64,000 nt of DNA, from assembly GCA_017622875.1 (NCBI GenBank), contig JAGAQG010000002.1:1-64000 (forward strand), given 5' to 3'. Under the pieces are notes generated by a model, which had not been told where the DNA came from, ran no database searches, and worked only from the letters and a program-made list of their open reading frames with translations. The translations under genes and the position numbers were made by a program. This DNA is from Lachnospiraceae bacterium. GTDB lineage: Bacteria > Bacillota > Clostridia > Lachnospirales > Lachnospiraceae. Shown in pieces: positions 12,136 through 23,360 of the stretch. Every line of letters begins with the position of its first letter. The first letter of the stretch is position 1.

Positions 12136-13791
12136 TTAATTTTCGTTCTGCATACGTCTTTTGGTCACAAGCAGAATCACTGCTCCAAGAACCAAGATGC
12201 TTCCCAGCACATAGAAAACAGTCGTACCAATACCACCTGTAGACGGAAGTGTGGATCCTGCATTGTTACGCACCTGAAGTGTTACTGTACCATTAGAAAC
12301 ATCTCCTGTACCATCAATACTATCCACCTTGCAGGATAATGATGTCAGAACACTTCCCGTATATCCGGCAGTAATTGTAACCTGAACATCTGTATCAATC
12401 TTGTTATATCCTTCCGGTGCTTTTTCTTCGACCAGCCAGTAAGTTCCCTGATCAAGACCTGATACTGAAATAAGACCTTTTGTGTCACCTTCTGCACTTG
12501 AGCTGACCAATTTAGTCGCAGCTATTTTATTCTCAGTCCATCCTGTCAGTTTTCCGTCAATCACAATTGCATACTGCTTAACAGTCGCACCACTTTCATC
12601 TACCATGTTACGATACAGGTAGAATTCAGCTCCACCCAGTTTCTTGCTGGTATCGCTTCCATCCACTTTGTAAAGATCAAGTTTGAAAGAATATACTTTT
12701 GCTTCATCTTCTGGAGTTGTTCCGCCAAAGCCTCCATAGTTCGGATCATTCGTATACTTCAAAACAACTGTATTGTCATTACCTTCTCCGCCAATCACTG
12801 CGTTGCCGTTTAACGTTGCCGAATACTTTACAACAATATGATCGCTTGCCAGCAAGCTCGGATATGCTGTTTTTAAATCCGCAAATGTAATTGTGAGTTT
12901 TCCTTTGTTTTCCTCGTCCACAATTACATTTTCATGCAACGCTGTAAACTTAGTTCCTAAGTCTCTTGTAATATCCGTTGAGTTTCCGCTCTGATGCAAA
13001 ATATAAACCTGTTCGATTTTTACGTAAGTCAGCCCCTTAGACAGTATATCTTCAAACACGTATTGATAGTTTTCATACGCACCATAGTTACTTGGAAGAC
13101 TACCATCCAGTTTATAATAAACCGTATCACCTACATTAACATCCACGTGTTCCCCGAAAGTTGTACTCAGAGAAGTATTTACACCTTTTTCTACAGTTGG
13201 TACATCCCCTTTTGGTTTTGCAGTCTGACCATCCCTCACAACACGAACAATAAATTTGGTATAATAATCATGTTCTGTAGTATTGACAGAGTCATGCTGA
13301 TCTTTAATAAGATAATATCCGCTTTGCAAACCAGAAAGTGTGTACTTTGCAATCCCATTTTCTAAAGTTGTTCCGCCTGTACTTGTAGTGCATGTTGCTG
13401 TTAAATTATCTCCCACACATTCCGCAAAAAGATCCAGATTAGCTGAGTCATCTGCCCAGCCCGCTAAAACCTTTGCAACATCTTCTGCATTGTTACAGGC
13501 ACTAAACAGATTATTTGCTCCCTCTCCAAAACCAGTTTCAGCCTGTAAAGCTTCTAATAAATCAGTACCGTCAACTCCGCTGCCCCAGTCAATGTTTGAT
13601 AAAACACCTGCTGTAGCACCTTCTGTAGATAATGTACCAGAGAAAATCTGATATGCCTCGTAAATATGCCCTGTCTTTGTTCCTTCAATAGTTAAAGTAT
13701 GAGTTGTTTCAGCAGCTCTTACCGGTAAAGCAATTACTACCATCAATGCAAAAGCTAAGATTACCGAAAATAATGTTTTTAACTTTTTCAT
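12136..13791 (-). CDS. LPSTG-anchored major (backbone) pilin
   Basis: This 551-residue surface protein has a signal peptide (KKLKTLFSVILAFALMVVI... ending near VRAAE) and a D1-like segment starting TLTIEGTKTGHIYEAYQIFS. A likely pilin-motif lysine occurs in PTVEKGVNTS. An isopeptide-type domain carries the E-box YWLVEEKAPEGYNKI. The cell-wall sorting signal LPSTG (515-519) is followed by a membrane helix and KRR. The start is set by AAAGGAG before MKKLKTLF; upstream in-frame ATGs lack a site. The domain plan matches SpaA/FctA-type backbone pilins, and it sits between the adhesin and srtC. Confidence 0.93.
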   Translation of the reverse strand: MKKLKTLFSVILAFALMVVIALPVRAAETTHTLTIEGTKTGHIYEAYQIFSGTLSTEGATAGVLSNIDWGSGVDGTDLLEALQAETGFGEGANNLFSACNNAEDVAKVLAGWADDSANLDLFAECVGDNLTATCTTSTGGTTLENGIAKYTLSGLQSGYYLIKDQHDSVNTTEHDYYTKFIVRVVRDGQTAKPKGDVPTVEKGVNTSLSTTFGEHVDVNVGDTVYYKLDGSLPSNYGAYENYQYVFEDILSKGLTYVKIEQVYILHQSGNSTDITRDLGTKFTALHENVIVDEENKGKLTITFADLKTAYPSLLASDHIVVKYSATLNGNAVIGGEGNDNTVVLKYTNDPNYGGFGGTTPEDEAKVYSFKLDLYKVDGSDTSKKLGGAEFYLYRNMVDESGATVKQYAIVIDGKLTGWTENKIAATKLVSSSAEGDTKGLISVSGLDQGTYWLVEEKAPEGYNKIDTDVQVTITAGYTGSVLTSLSCKVDSIDGTGDVSNGTVTLQVRNNAGSTLPSTGGIGTTVFYVLGSILVLGAVILLVTKRRMQNEN

Positions 13792-13850
13792 ATTCTTCAT
13801 CTCCTTTAATATTTCTTTTGTTACTTTCATTTTTATACGCATCCAGGCAG

Positions 13851-16800
13851 CTATCCATCCTCCCTTCTGCGTCTTGTTCTTTGATATCTCAGCATCAATC
13901 CTGCGGCAACTACAAGCATACTTCCGCTGATTCGATACCTGCTATTCCCAGTACCACCGGTTGCCGGTAATTCATAACTCACCTCTCCATTGGCCTGGTT
14001 TTTAATTACGATCGTGCCATTGACGATTCCGTCATTATTTTCATAGGTCGTATCGTAACCAAACTTACTGATCTCCGTGACATAATAGCTGTAGGTGACT
14101 GCCACATCGTTCCCGTTTACATTTTCCGTACCTTTTTTTGTCAGGTCACTGACGCTTATTTTCCACTCCGGCCCTTCCAGTGTGTAGGTACCGATCAGTT
14201 TATCTTCTATCACGGTTCCCGATCCGTCCGTCGGTGTACATTTCGCCCAAAGCTGTACCTGAATCTCTCCATCCGCTTTTGACTGTTCGATTCCATCCGT
14301 GTCATACCATTTCTTCGTCAGTACGATTTCCGTCGAATCCTTTGCATTTGTCACGTATTCTGTTCTGGATACTTTATTTAAATCTACTGTTTTCGCATCT
14401 GATACGAATCCGTACGGGAAGTTATAGACCGGCGCACTGGAATCATAGAAAATAAAGTAGTACTTTGGCGGATCTGCCGGCAGTTCATAGCCATCCGATG
14501 CTTTCGTTTCTACCAGATAATACGCTCTGTTAATTTCGAACTGATAATCCTCTTCGTGACCATCTCTCTGCCAGAAAATCGTAAGCTTTCCATCTTCTGT
14601 AGTAAATTTTTGACCGGTATCCTGATATCCCGCTGTATCCGGATTATATTGAAACAGTGAAAACTCTGCTCCTGAAAGGCTGTAGGAGTAATCCGCCGAA
14701 TCTACCTTATAGAACGTATATTTCTTCTGTGATGATACACCACCGGAAGTCTGAGATTCCTCCCATTTTTTCTGTCCGTCTGTGTTGTCAGTAGAAGTAC
14801 TGTCTCCGATCAGCGTCGCAACATTCGTTACCTCAAAGTATTTCTGATAATCCTGTGTTGGTGTCATATCCACCTGATAGCTGTATTCAAAGATCAGTGC
14901 CGTACTGTCCGGAATTTCCACCGTCAGCGTATTCTTTATTGTATCCCAGCCCCAACGTTTTTCGCTGGTACTGTATGTCCATTTATAATCGTTGATAGAT
15001 ACTTCGTCACCTTTTATGAGTTTTCCTTCCTCATCCTTCAACGGTTTTCCATTTTCATCCGTCTGTGCATAATAGAGCTTTACAGAACTTTGGATCAATG
15101 AAACTGTCCTGTCACACGGTTCTTCCACATAGGACAGTTCATCAATTAAGGTCAATGTATCTTCACCTATCAAAAGATCCTGTGCCCCCGGATTAATATC
15201 AATGGAATAATTCAATCGTTTCGTATCGTTATTCCATGCCCCGGATTTATCAATCTGTTGTGTGATCTCTTCCGGATATTCCACGGTCACATCCTGCGTC
15301 TGTTCATCAGAACCAAGTGTTCCTTCCTCTGTGGTTACTACAACCCTGTTTGTCAGGGCACCAATTGCTGCTGTTGTCTCACCATCTTTCGGCAGGTATT
15401 CCTCTTTTACCTGACAGGTATAAATCACGTAAAAGACTCCATTTTCTTTGAAGCAATCCGGCCGTGTCGCATCCGGCTTCAAAGTCACCTGTAATGTCAC
15501 TTCACCTGTAGAAGCATTGTAGCTGCTTCCGGATATATCCAGATTGTAGGTCTGCCCTGTGTCTGCTCCTGCAGTAATACTTCCGTCTCTTCCTATGACA
15601 GCCGTAATTTCCGATCCCGATGTTCCATACTGCAGGCCTGTCAGTGTTACCTGTTCAGGAAGCGTATCGGTAATCGTCACTGTGGAATAGTCCCGATCAA
15701 ACGCAACCTTTACTTTCCACAAAACTGTTCCATCTTCCGTAACAGTGGTTGTTGTTCCCTTATTTCCATCACCATCTGTTTTTGTGACTGCATCGCGATA
15801 TGTGTATTCTGCATAGTCACCTCTTCCATTGATCGTAATATCATTTCGATAGTTTTCGGAATCCTTCACATTTTCAATCGTAGAATCATATCTCAGTTCT
15901 AACGTCTGACCGCCGTAGATTTCTCCCGACAATCCATTTTTAAAGACAATCTTGAACTGTGTATATTCCGCGTCGTCAGTCAGCTGTTCTACCGTATGCC
16001 ATTGCTGATTCAGACGATTGAAAAATGTGATGCTCGAAGCAGAACTCAGCCATTCGGTCTTACCAGTAGCTGCCCATTCCAGAATCTGCTCTTTGCTCAT
16101 GAAGTGATCTTCATCCCAGCCCCAGTCCAGCTGATCACTGATCTCTGTTCCGGCTGCCAGACCTCCTTCCGGCACTGTTACCTTTACCAGCCAGTGAATC
16201 ACGCCCATCTGGTTTTCATCCAGAGCTTCTACCGATTCAACGGATTTTTCCACACTGCCGCTTCCCGGTATTGTCACGCTCGATGTACTGCCCGCTTCAT
16301 CTCCGCTGTTCGGATTGTCCGGAGTAGGGTCAAAGACCGCTTTATTTATCACAGTCTGTGATTCCCAGGTTGCTTCATGTTCTGTCTGATATTCAATTGT
16401 ATAAGTATTGGTATTCTTACCCCCATTTACTGCGGTAAATTTAATTCCGGTAATCTTACCATTTGAGTCTTTTAAAATTTCATAGCCGGATGTCGGACTG
16501 ATCGCTGCCCGAAGTTCAGACTCTGATAATTTCGCAAACATTTCATCTGTAACCGTCATTCCGGCGATGTCATACCCGCTGCCATTTACCGTAATCTTCC
16601 AGGTAATGGTTCCATCATTTCCCCAGCTGCCGGTTTTTCTCAGAGTGTCCTTTGTAATCGCAGCATCAACCCATGTCTCATTTTCGACATCCTCCCCTGT
16701 TTCGGGGTCCTTAGCTTCTGCTTTCATCCGATTTGATGCATTGACAGACGTGTTCTCCAGTAAATCTGCCAATTCATAAACATATGTAATTGTATACTTT

Positions 16801-18116
16801 TGATTAGAGTCCAAGCCTCCCAGAGACATTTGGAAAGACTTATTATCACTGCTCGGTGTAAATGTATAATTTGATACATTTACAGTATTTCCGCCCTGCG
16901 CAGTATCCGTCTTTGTAACCGAAACAACTTTCAGACTATCTACCGTGAGCCCATCTGCCGTCAGGGTATCTGTAATGATAATCGGATCCGGTGTTCCCTT
17001 CTTCGTCGAAACTGTAATGGTGTAATACAGCAGATTACCCTCCATCTGATAGCTTCCACTCTTCTGCGAGTTCATATCATAATTCAACGTTTCATCGTCC
17101 GGATATATGATATCCTCTTTTGGAATATTCAAGGTTACTCCGTCACTAAATTTGATCGAGCTTCCTCCGGTATACTTGTCACTGTCAAGATAACCGTTGA
17201 AATTAATAAATGAATGGATTTTCTCAGATGCAGCTTCAACATAAGCCTCATCATAAACAATATTTACGCCATAGGTTCCGTCATCGTTCTTTACAAAGGT
17301 ATATGTAAAGCCTGATACGTCACTGTCCTCTTCATATCCTGAATATGTATTTCCAATCAATATATCCGGGACAATCACACCTTCCGGGAACTGATAAGTA
17401 AACTGATAAGCCGCATCCTGAATCTGTTCTTTTGTCATCGTAAATTCCAGATTCAGATTAATCTTATAATCACCTGTTGCCGGATCATATTCAATACTCG
17501 CAGCACTTGCATTTGTAATGTAAGGTTTCAGATCTGTCGGAGCTGCTCTGGCCGTTGCCATTCTCAGCGCCTTCACTTCCGACTCCTGCGTCATCTCCGC
17601 CAAGATCTGTTCATCCTGCTGCTCTGCAGCCGCCACTTCATCTTCCGTCGGTTCTTCTGGCAGGGCCTCCTGTACATTTTCCTTCACATCGATGGATTCT
17701 TCTGCTTCCTGTATTGTTTCCTCCAAATCGACAGATTCTTCTACTTCCTGTGTCGTCTCCTCCAGATTGGCGGATTCTTCTACCTCCTGTGTCGTTTCCT
17801 CCAGATTGGCAGATTCTTCTGTATCCTGTACAATCTCCGCTTCGTAGCAAGCATCCTCATGGATATGCGTTTCCAATTCACAATTCAATACAGCGTCTTC
17901 TGTTTCTTCTGCAACTGTATAACATTGTTCCGTATGCTCATGTTCAGTTTTTCCACAAACAGTTTCTCTTTCCATTGTGATGGCCGGTAAAATCAGCATA
18001 TAAGTCGTCACAAAAACCACAACGACTGCTGCTGTCATTGTAAACCTTCGCCACCATTGCTTCTTTCTCTGGTTTCTGATGAACTCCCTTGCACGTTCAA
18101 TCCACGTGGAGTTCAT
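13851..18116 (-). CDS. giant LPATG-anchored pilus tip/adhesin protein
   Basis: This protein has 1421 residues from the ATG after GGAGGAAAAA. The N-terminus is unusual: about 28 charged cytoplasmic residues, a membrane helix ending LILPAIT, then two Cys-x5-His-x-His-x4/5-Cys units (CGKTEHEHTEQC, then CELETHIHEDAC). Next come four 13-residue acidic repeats. A long array of beta-sandwich domains follows, with segments of the type WKITVNGSGYDIAGMTVTD. Near the C-terminus are Cna-B domains (ADYSYSLSGAEFSLFQY). LPATG at 1383-1387 precedes a weak membrane helix and RTRRRRED. Position between the signal peptidase and backbone pilin suggests the pilus tip. The ligand is unknown. Confidence 0.9.
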   Translation of the reverse strand: MNSTWIERAREFIRNQRKKQWWRRFTMTAAVVVVFVTTYMLILPAITMERETVCGKTEHEHTEQCYTVAEETEDAVLNCELETHIHEDACYEAEIVQDTEESANLEETTQEVEESANLEETTQEVEESVDLEETIQEAEESIDVKENVQEALPEEPTEDEVAAAEQQDEQILAEMTQESEVKALRMATARAAPTDLKPYITNASAASIEYDPATGDYKINLNLEFTMTKEQIQDAAYQFTYQFPEGVIVPDILIGNTYSGYEEDSDVSGFTYTFVKNDDGTYGVNIVYDEAYVEAASEKIHSFINFNGYLDSDKYTGGSSIKFSDGVTLNIPKEDIIYPDDETLNYDMNSQKSGSYQMEGNLLYYTITVSTKKGTPDPIIITDTLTADGLTVDSLKVVSVTKTDTAQGGNTVNVSNYTFTPSSDNKSFQMSLGGLDSNQKYTITYVYELADLLENTSVNASNRMKAEAKDPETGEDVENETWVDAAITKDTLRKTGSWGNDGTITWKITVNGSGYDIAGMTVTDEMFAKLSESELRAAISPTSGYEILKDSNGKITGIKFTAVNGGKNTNTYTIEYQTEHEATWESQTVINKAVFDPTPDNPNSGDEAGSTSSVTIPGSGSVEKSVESVEALDENQMGVIHWLVKVTVPEGGLAAGTEISDQLDWGWDEDHFMSKEQILEWAATGKTEWLSSASSITFFNRLNQQWHTVEQLTDDAEYTQFKIVFKNGLSGEIYGGQTLELRYDSTIENVKDSENYRNDITINGRGDYAEYTYRDAVTKTDGDGNKGTTTTVTEDGTVLWKVKVAFDRDYSTVTITDTLPEQVTLTGLQYGTSGSEITAVIGRDGSITAGADTGQTYNLDISGSSYNASTGEVTLQVTLKPDATRPDCFKENGVFYVIYTCQVKEEYLPKDGETTAAIGALTNRVVVTTEEGTLGSDEQTQDVTVEYPEEITQQIDKSGAWNNDTKRLNYSIDINPGAQDLLIGEDTLTLIDELSYVEEPCDRTVSLIQSSVKLYYAQTDENGKPLKDEEGKLIKGDEVSINDYKWTYSTSEKRWGWDTIKNTLTVEIPDSTALIFEYSYQVDMTPTQDYQKYFEVTNVATLIGDSTSTDNTDGQKKWEESQTSGGVSSQKKYTFYKVDSADYSYSLSGAEFSLFQYNPDTAGYQDTGQKFTTEDGKLTIFWQRDGHEEDYQFEINRAYYLVETKASDGYELPADPPKYYFIFYDSSAPVYNFPYGFVSDAKTVDLNKVSRTEYVTNAKDSTEIVLTKKWYDTDGIEQSKADGEIQVQLWAKCTPTDGSGTVIEDKLIGTYTLEGPEWKISVSDLTKKGTENVNGNDVAVTYSYYVTEISKFGYDTTYENNDGIVNGTIVIKNQANGEVSYELPATGGTGNSRYRISGSMLVVAAGLMLRYQRTRRRREDG
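17664..17819 (-). repeat. four 39-bp acidic repeats in the adhesin gene
   Basis: Four tandem 39-base units each encode a 13-residue block of the form EES(A/V/I)(N/D)(L/V)(E/K)E(T/N)(T/I/V)QE(V/A). The two units nearest the N-terminus are nearly identical; the two distal ones have diverged. The block forms a flexible acidic spacer outside the membrane. Confidence 0.85.
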
Positions 18117-18140
18117 TTTTTCCTCCTTCATCCTATGGAA

Positions 18141-18731
18141 TTAAAAATCTCCAATAGCCGATAACGGCCAAATTCGAAAGACCAGCTTACCTACGATCTG
18201 CTCTTCTGAAACACAGCCTACTGCTGAGCTTCTGCTATCCACAGATACGCTTCTATGGTCTCCCATTACAAAAAGTTTCCCTTCTGGAACCTGATAAGGC
18301 ATCTCCAGATCACATTCTCCCAATGCCCTATCTATAAGATACGGTTCTTCAAGAACTTCACCATTTACAGTTACATTTCCTGCTTCATCAATGGCAACCC
18401 ATTCTCCGGATCTGGCAATAACTCTTTTCACCAGTATCTTATTGTTATAGTAAAATGCCACGATATCCTGTCGTTCAAAATCGCTGCTTTTTACCGAAAC
18501 AAGAATGTCACCATCATTCAGTGTCGGGCTCATCGAAGATCCATAAATCTGAAGAACGGGCAAAAAAAATGTTGCTACAAGAACAGCCACAGCCGCTACT
18601 GTAATCAACACATAAATAGTACTTCTTAAGGTTCTACCATATCTTTCCCGATATCTTTCTCGCTGTAGTTCCTTTTGAAGTTCTTCAACCGTAGGGACTT
18701 CAACCTTTTTATCTTTTTCTCTCCTAATCAT
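18141..18731 (-). CDS. lepB: pilus-associated type I signal peptidase
   Basis: This 196-residue membrane peptidase has an N-terminal cytoplasmic region, one membrane helix (about 37-60) and the Ser/Lys dyad of bacterial signal peptidases: Ser66 in GSSMSPTL and Lys102 in LVKRVIA. The box D motif GDHRSVSVDSR is complete. It is the first gene of the pilus operon. Signal peptidases in this position (SipA/LepA) are required for pilus assembly in streptococci. It probably processes or chaperones the pilins. The ribosome binding site is weak. Confidence 0.92.
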   Translation of the reverse strand: MIRREKDKKVEVPTVEELQKELQRERYRERYGRTLRSTIYVLITVAAVAVLVATFFLPVLQIYGSSMSPTLNDGDILVSVKSSDFERQDIVAFYYNNKILVKRVIARSGEWVAIDEAGNVTVNGEVLEEPYLIDRALGECDLEMPYQVPEGKLFVMGDHRSVSVDSRSSAVGCVSEEQIVGKLVFRIWPLSAIGDF

Positions 18732-18761
18732 AAAAAAACCACACTTGTTTTTTGTTTTTTT

Positions 18762-18790
18762 ATATTAACATAAAAATGCGGATAGCACAA
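18762..18790 (-). promoter_or_regulatory. promoter of the pilus operon
   Basis: TTGTGC (18785-18790) and TAATAT (18762-18767) on the minus strand, 17 bases apart, about 30 bases before the signal peptidase gene. The -35 box lies inside the glpK terminator hairpin. Confidence 0.55.
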
Positions 18791-18812
18791 TATTATTACT
18801 ATCCGCATTTTT
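18772..18812 (-). terminator. glpK terminator
   Basis: A 14-base perfect inverted repeat (AAAAATGCGGATAG and its complement) flanks a 13-base loop, just after the glpK stop. A T-rich stretch ends the stem. It overlaps the pilus promoter. Confidence 0.85.
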
Positions 18813-18819
18813 ATTCTTT

Positions 18820-20610
<1,791 letters not shown>

Positions 20611-21382
20611 ATGCAAGTAAGCAAAATTACAATTCCGGCTGAATTAAGAACAAAGCTAGATCACATGAACTTATTGGACCGCTTTTTATTTAATGAAACT
20701 GTCGAAGACCCGGAAATCTACAATATGATTGTAGAAATTCTGATGGACGAACATATCTCTATGGTTTCATGGTCTGAAACCGAAAAGGAACAAAGATTTT
20801 AATAAGTTAAATGATCTGACCACGATTTTAGTAGCGCCTTTTGATATTTTCGGTTATGGGTTATATCGGTATACTTTTGAAGAACATTGCCTTGAGGTTC
20901 CTAATCTTCGGTTAAATGACGGGGCCAGACGAATTTTTATTAATACCAAAGGGAAAAATCCTGAGAATTTTTCACAGGAGTTTCTTGATTTTATGGACTA
21001 TATTAATGCTTCTTCTGATACAGTGGCAGAAAAAGCAGATAGTGACAAGATTAAAAGAATTCATGAGCGGGTTCGCACTGTACGGGCCTCTGAAAAGACG
21101 GGAGTGAAATTTATGCAATGGTGGGAAGAAAAAGCATACGCACGTGAAGAGGGATGGGCGGAAGGTCATGAAGAGGGGCTTGCCGCTGGTCGTGAAGAAG
21201 GTGAACTTTCTCTTCTGGTTCAGCAGGTGTGCCAAAAGCTCAAAAAGGGGCTGTCTCCTGAAACAATTTCAGAACATTTAGAAATAGACATCAAACAAAT
21301 TTCCTTAATTTGCGATATTGCAAAAGATTATGCTCCTGAATACGACATAAATATAATTATCAGCAAATTATTATCAAAATAA
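20611..21382 (+). pseudogene. Rpn/PD-(D/E)XK transposase family protein, internally deleted (copy 1)
   Basis: The first 63 codons (MQVSKITIPAELRTKLDHMN ...) keep the family N-terminus and run to SWSETEKE. The frame then stops at QRF. Homology resumes in another frame at FNKLNDLTTILVAPFDIFG and runs to SKLLSK at 21382, including the C-terminal KKGLSPETISEHL. The nuclease core between them, part of which survives in copy 2 (MDDDGMLY, VEMQKVDTRNLRKR), is missing here. It matches the family of recombination-promoting nucleases/putative transposases. It is non-functional as it stands. Confidence 0.85.
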
Positions 21383-21388
21383 TGTTTC

Positions 21389-21424
21389 AAATGCCATTGG
21401 AATTAAATCCAATGGCATTTTTTA
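21389..21424. terminator. bidirectional terminator
   Basis: AATGCCATTGG and its complement flank an 8-base loop, with T-rich flanks on both strands, between the Rpn remnant (plus) and the methyltransferase gene (minus). Confidence 0.8.
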
Positions 21425-21426
21425 CC

Positions 21427-21990
21427 CTACATTTTTATGATCAATACCGGTATCGGCGGATTGTTCGGCCGATTGGCATATTCTGAGATGATGACCAGAT
21501 ATTTTTTTGCATCCAGTCCTTTTATATAGGAAAGAACTGCCTCCTTTTCTTCAAATCCGCTGTCGCCACCACTGTAAATACAAACCGTCATGAGGCCTTT
21601 TTTCTTTAAGAGTGCCAAGCCGGTTTCTATTGCTCTGATGCTGCTGTCTGCACGGGTTGCTTTTGCGTGGTCACCGCCGGGCAGGTAACCCAAATTGAAG
21701 GTAATGCAGGAAACCGACTCTTCTTTTGCATATCCGCTCATCGTTTCATGAGAATCTAAAATCAGTTCATAATTCGAAGGACAGTTTTCTGCCTGAAGAC
21801 GCTTCAATGTGTTGTCTAAAGCCATCTGCTGAATGTCAAATGCAACAACTTTTCCTTGCTCTCCAGCCAGTCTGCTAAGCAATACCGTGTCGTTTCCATT
21901 CCCCATGGTGGCATCGATACAGAAATCTCCCAACTGCACGTGGTCTTCCAGAAAATGATGTACAAAACTTGTAATCTGATAATTCTTCAT
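21427..21990 (-). CDS. YtqB/MnmM-like SAM-dependent methyltransferase
   Basis: This 187-residue class I methyltransferase has motif I DATMGNGNDT, an acidic residue after strand 2 (VVAFDIQ) and NLGYLPGGDH in the catalytic position. It ends NNPPIPVLIIKM. This pattern matches the YtqB (rRNA methylase-like) family, recently linked to methylation of 5-aminomethyl-2-thiouridine in tRNA (MnmM). Function is inferred from family. The start MKNYQITSF follows GAGG within the end of the HD gene, so the two genes are coupled. Confidence 0.85.
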   Translation of the reverse strand: MKNYQITSFVHHFLEDHVQLGDFCIDATMGNGNDTVLLSRLAGEQGKVVAFDIQQMALDNTLKRLQAENCPSNYELILDSHETMSGYAKEESVSCITFNLGYLPGGDHAKATRADSSIRAIETGLALLKKKGLMTVCIYSGGDSGFEEKEAVLSYIKGLDAKKYLVIISEYANRPNNPPIPVLIIKM

Positions 21991-21991
21991 T

Positions 21992-22582
21992 TTATGCCTC
22001 GTAAGTCTCCATAAACGCTGCAATGTCTGCTTCGCAGGAACGCATTGCTTCAATAGTCTTTTCCATTAAAACATCCAGTTCCCAGCCAAGACGTTCTGCT
22101 CCATCCTTGATCACATCACGAGAGCATCCTGCTGCAAATCTTTTGTCCTTAAATTTTTTCTTTAAGCTCTTAAGCTCCATATCCATCACGCTTTTCGATG
22201 GTCTCATAAGCGCTGCTGACCAGATCAGTCCTGTCAATTCGTCTGCCGCAAAGAGTACCTTTTCCATTTCATGCTTTGGTTCTACATCACTGCAGATTCC
22301 GTAGCCATGGGAACAGACAGAATAGATCATATCTTCTGCTACACCGCCTTCTTTTAACAGTTCCGGTGCTTTTTTACAGTGTTCGTCTGGATATAATTCA
22401 AAATCAATGTCATGAAGTAAACCTGTGATTCCCCAGTATTCTTCCTCTTCGCCATAACCTAAGTCCTTTGCGTACCAGCGCATAACACCTTCTACTGTCA
22501 GCGCATGCTGGATATGGAACGCTTCTTTATTATATTTATGGAGCAATGTGTATGCTTCTTCTCTTGTTAAATTGCTTTTCAT
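21992..22582 (-). CDS. HD-domain hydrolase
   Basis: This 196-residue protein has the HD pattern of metal-dependent phosphohydrolases: His in FHIQHALTVEGVMR, HD in GLLHDIDFELYPDEH, His in YSVCSHGYG and a late Asp in VLFAADELTGLI. Small HD proteins of this type are common in Clostridia with unknown substrate. It ends one base before the methyltransferase start and is cotranscribed with it. Confidence 0.85.
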   Translation of the reverse strand: MKSNLTREEAYTLLHKYNKEAFHIQHALTVEGVMRWYAKDLGYGEEEEYWGITGLLHDIDFELYPDEHCKKAPELLKEGGVAEDMIYSVCSHGYGICSDVEPKHEMEKVLFAADELTGLIWSAALMRPSKSVMDMELKSLKKKFKDKRFAAGCSRDVIKDGAERLGWELDVLMEKTIEAMRSCEADIAAFMETYEA

Positions 22583-22747
22583 CTTTGCTACCTCGCAGTA
22601 TTCTAATATTTCCCTTTATGTTAGCACAAAGAAAAATGTAAGACAATCAGAAAGTGAACCCCGTTGCACCAACCTCAAAGATATGTTACCCTACATCTAT
22701 CAGAAATTTTAGAATTATTATAATTAAATATTGAAAGGAAAGATACT

Positions 22748-23359
22748 ATGAAGTTAAAGAAAAACCTGCGCACCCTGCTTTGTTATCTTCTTTTAGCAGT
22801 TATGTCGCTCACTCTCCTTACAGGCTGCACACCAGAAGAAACTGAACTTGCAGCAGATGTGCTGACTGCGGTTCTTACAGAGGATCTTGAAACCGAAGAT
22901 AAAAATGAGCAAATTCTGTCAGAAGAATCCGAAGATATTCTCGAAGAAGACATCCTTATTGAACCCGAAAATACATTTCAGGAAGAATCGGTTCCGGATA
23001 CTCCTTCTGTAACAGAAGAGGAGACCTACACTACCAAAAAAGAAGTAGCGGAATATATTCACGAATATGGTCACCTGCCATCCAACTTTATCACAAAAAA
23101 AGAAGCCAAAAAGCTTGGCTGGGTCAGCAGTGAAGGAAACCTGGATGAAGTTGCTCCGGGGATGAGTATCGGTGGAGATTACTTCGGAAATTATGAAGGC
23201 CTTTTGCCGGAAGCGGTTGGTCGTGACTACTATGAATGCGACATTGATTTTGACGGTACTTACCGCAATGCCAAGAGAATTATCTACTCTACCGATGGAC
23301 TGATCTATTATACCGAGGACCATTACGAATCCTTCGAACTTTTATATGGAGAAGAATGA
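22748..23359 (+). CDS. barnase-family ribonuclease as a lipoprotein
   Basis: This 203-residue protein begins with a signal and lipobox (SLTLLTGC, Cys27), so it should be lipid-anchored outside the membrane. An acidic linker of about 65 residues follows. Residues 96-200 match barnase closely: EVAEYIHEYGHLPSNFITKK, EAKKLGWVSSEGNLDEVAPG, SIGGDYFGNYEG. The catalytic set is intact: Glu163 (YYECDI), Arg173 (TYRNAKR) and His192 (EDHYESF). The cleaved substrate is RNA by family knowledge. It is followed without a gap by a barstar gene, its expected inhibitor. Lipid anchoring is unlike the freely secreted Bacillus enzyme. Confidence 0.93.
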   Translation: MKLKKNLRTLLCYLLLAVMSLTLLTGCTPEETELAADVLTAVLTEDLETEDKNEQILSEESEDILEEDILIEPENTFQEESVPDTPSVTEEETYTTKKEVAEYIHEYGHLPSNFITKKEAKKLGWVSSEGNLDEVAPGMSIGGDYFGNYEGLLPEAVGRDYYECDIDFDGTYRNAKRIIYSTDGLIYYTEDHYESFELLYGEE

Positions 23360-23360
23360 T

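Noticed and set aside
17664-17819. Regularly spaced repeats considered as a CRISPR array
   Set aside because: The units are contiguous coding repeats without unique spacers. The same applies to 50446-50565. No CRISPR array or cas gene was seen.
17638-17850. Repetitive open frame antisense-shifted within the acidic repeats (GDCTGYRRICQSGGNDTGG-type)
   Set aside because: It is an alternate-frame reading of the 39-bp repeats inside the adhesin gene, with no ribosome binding site.
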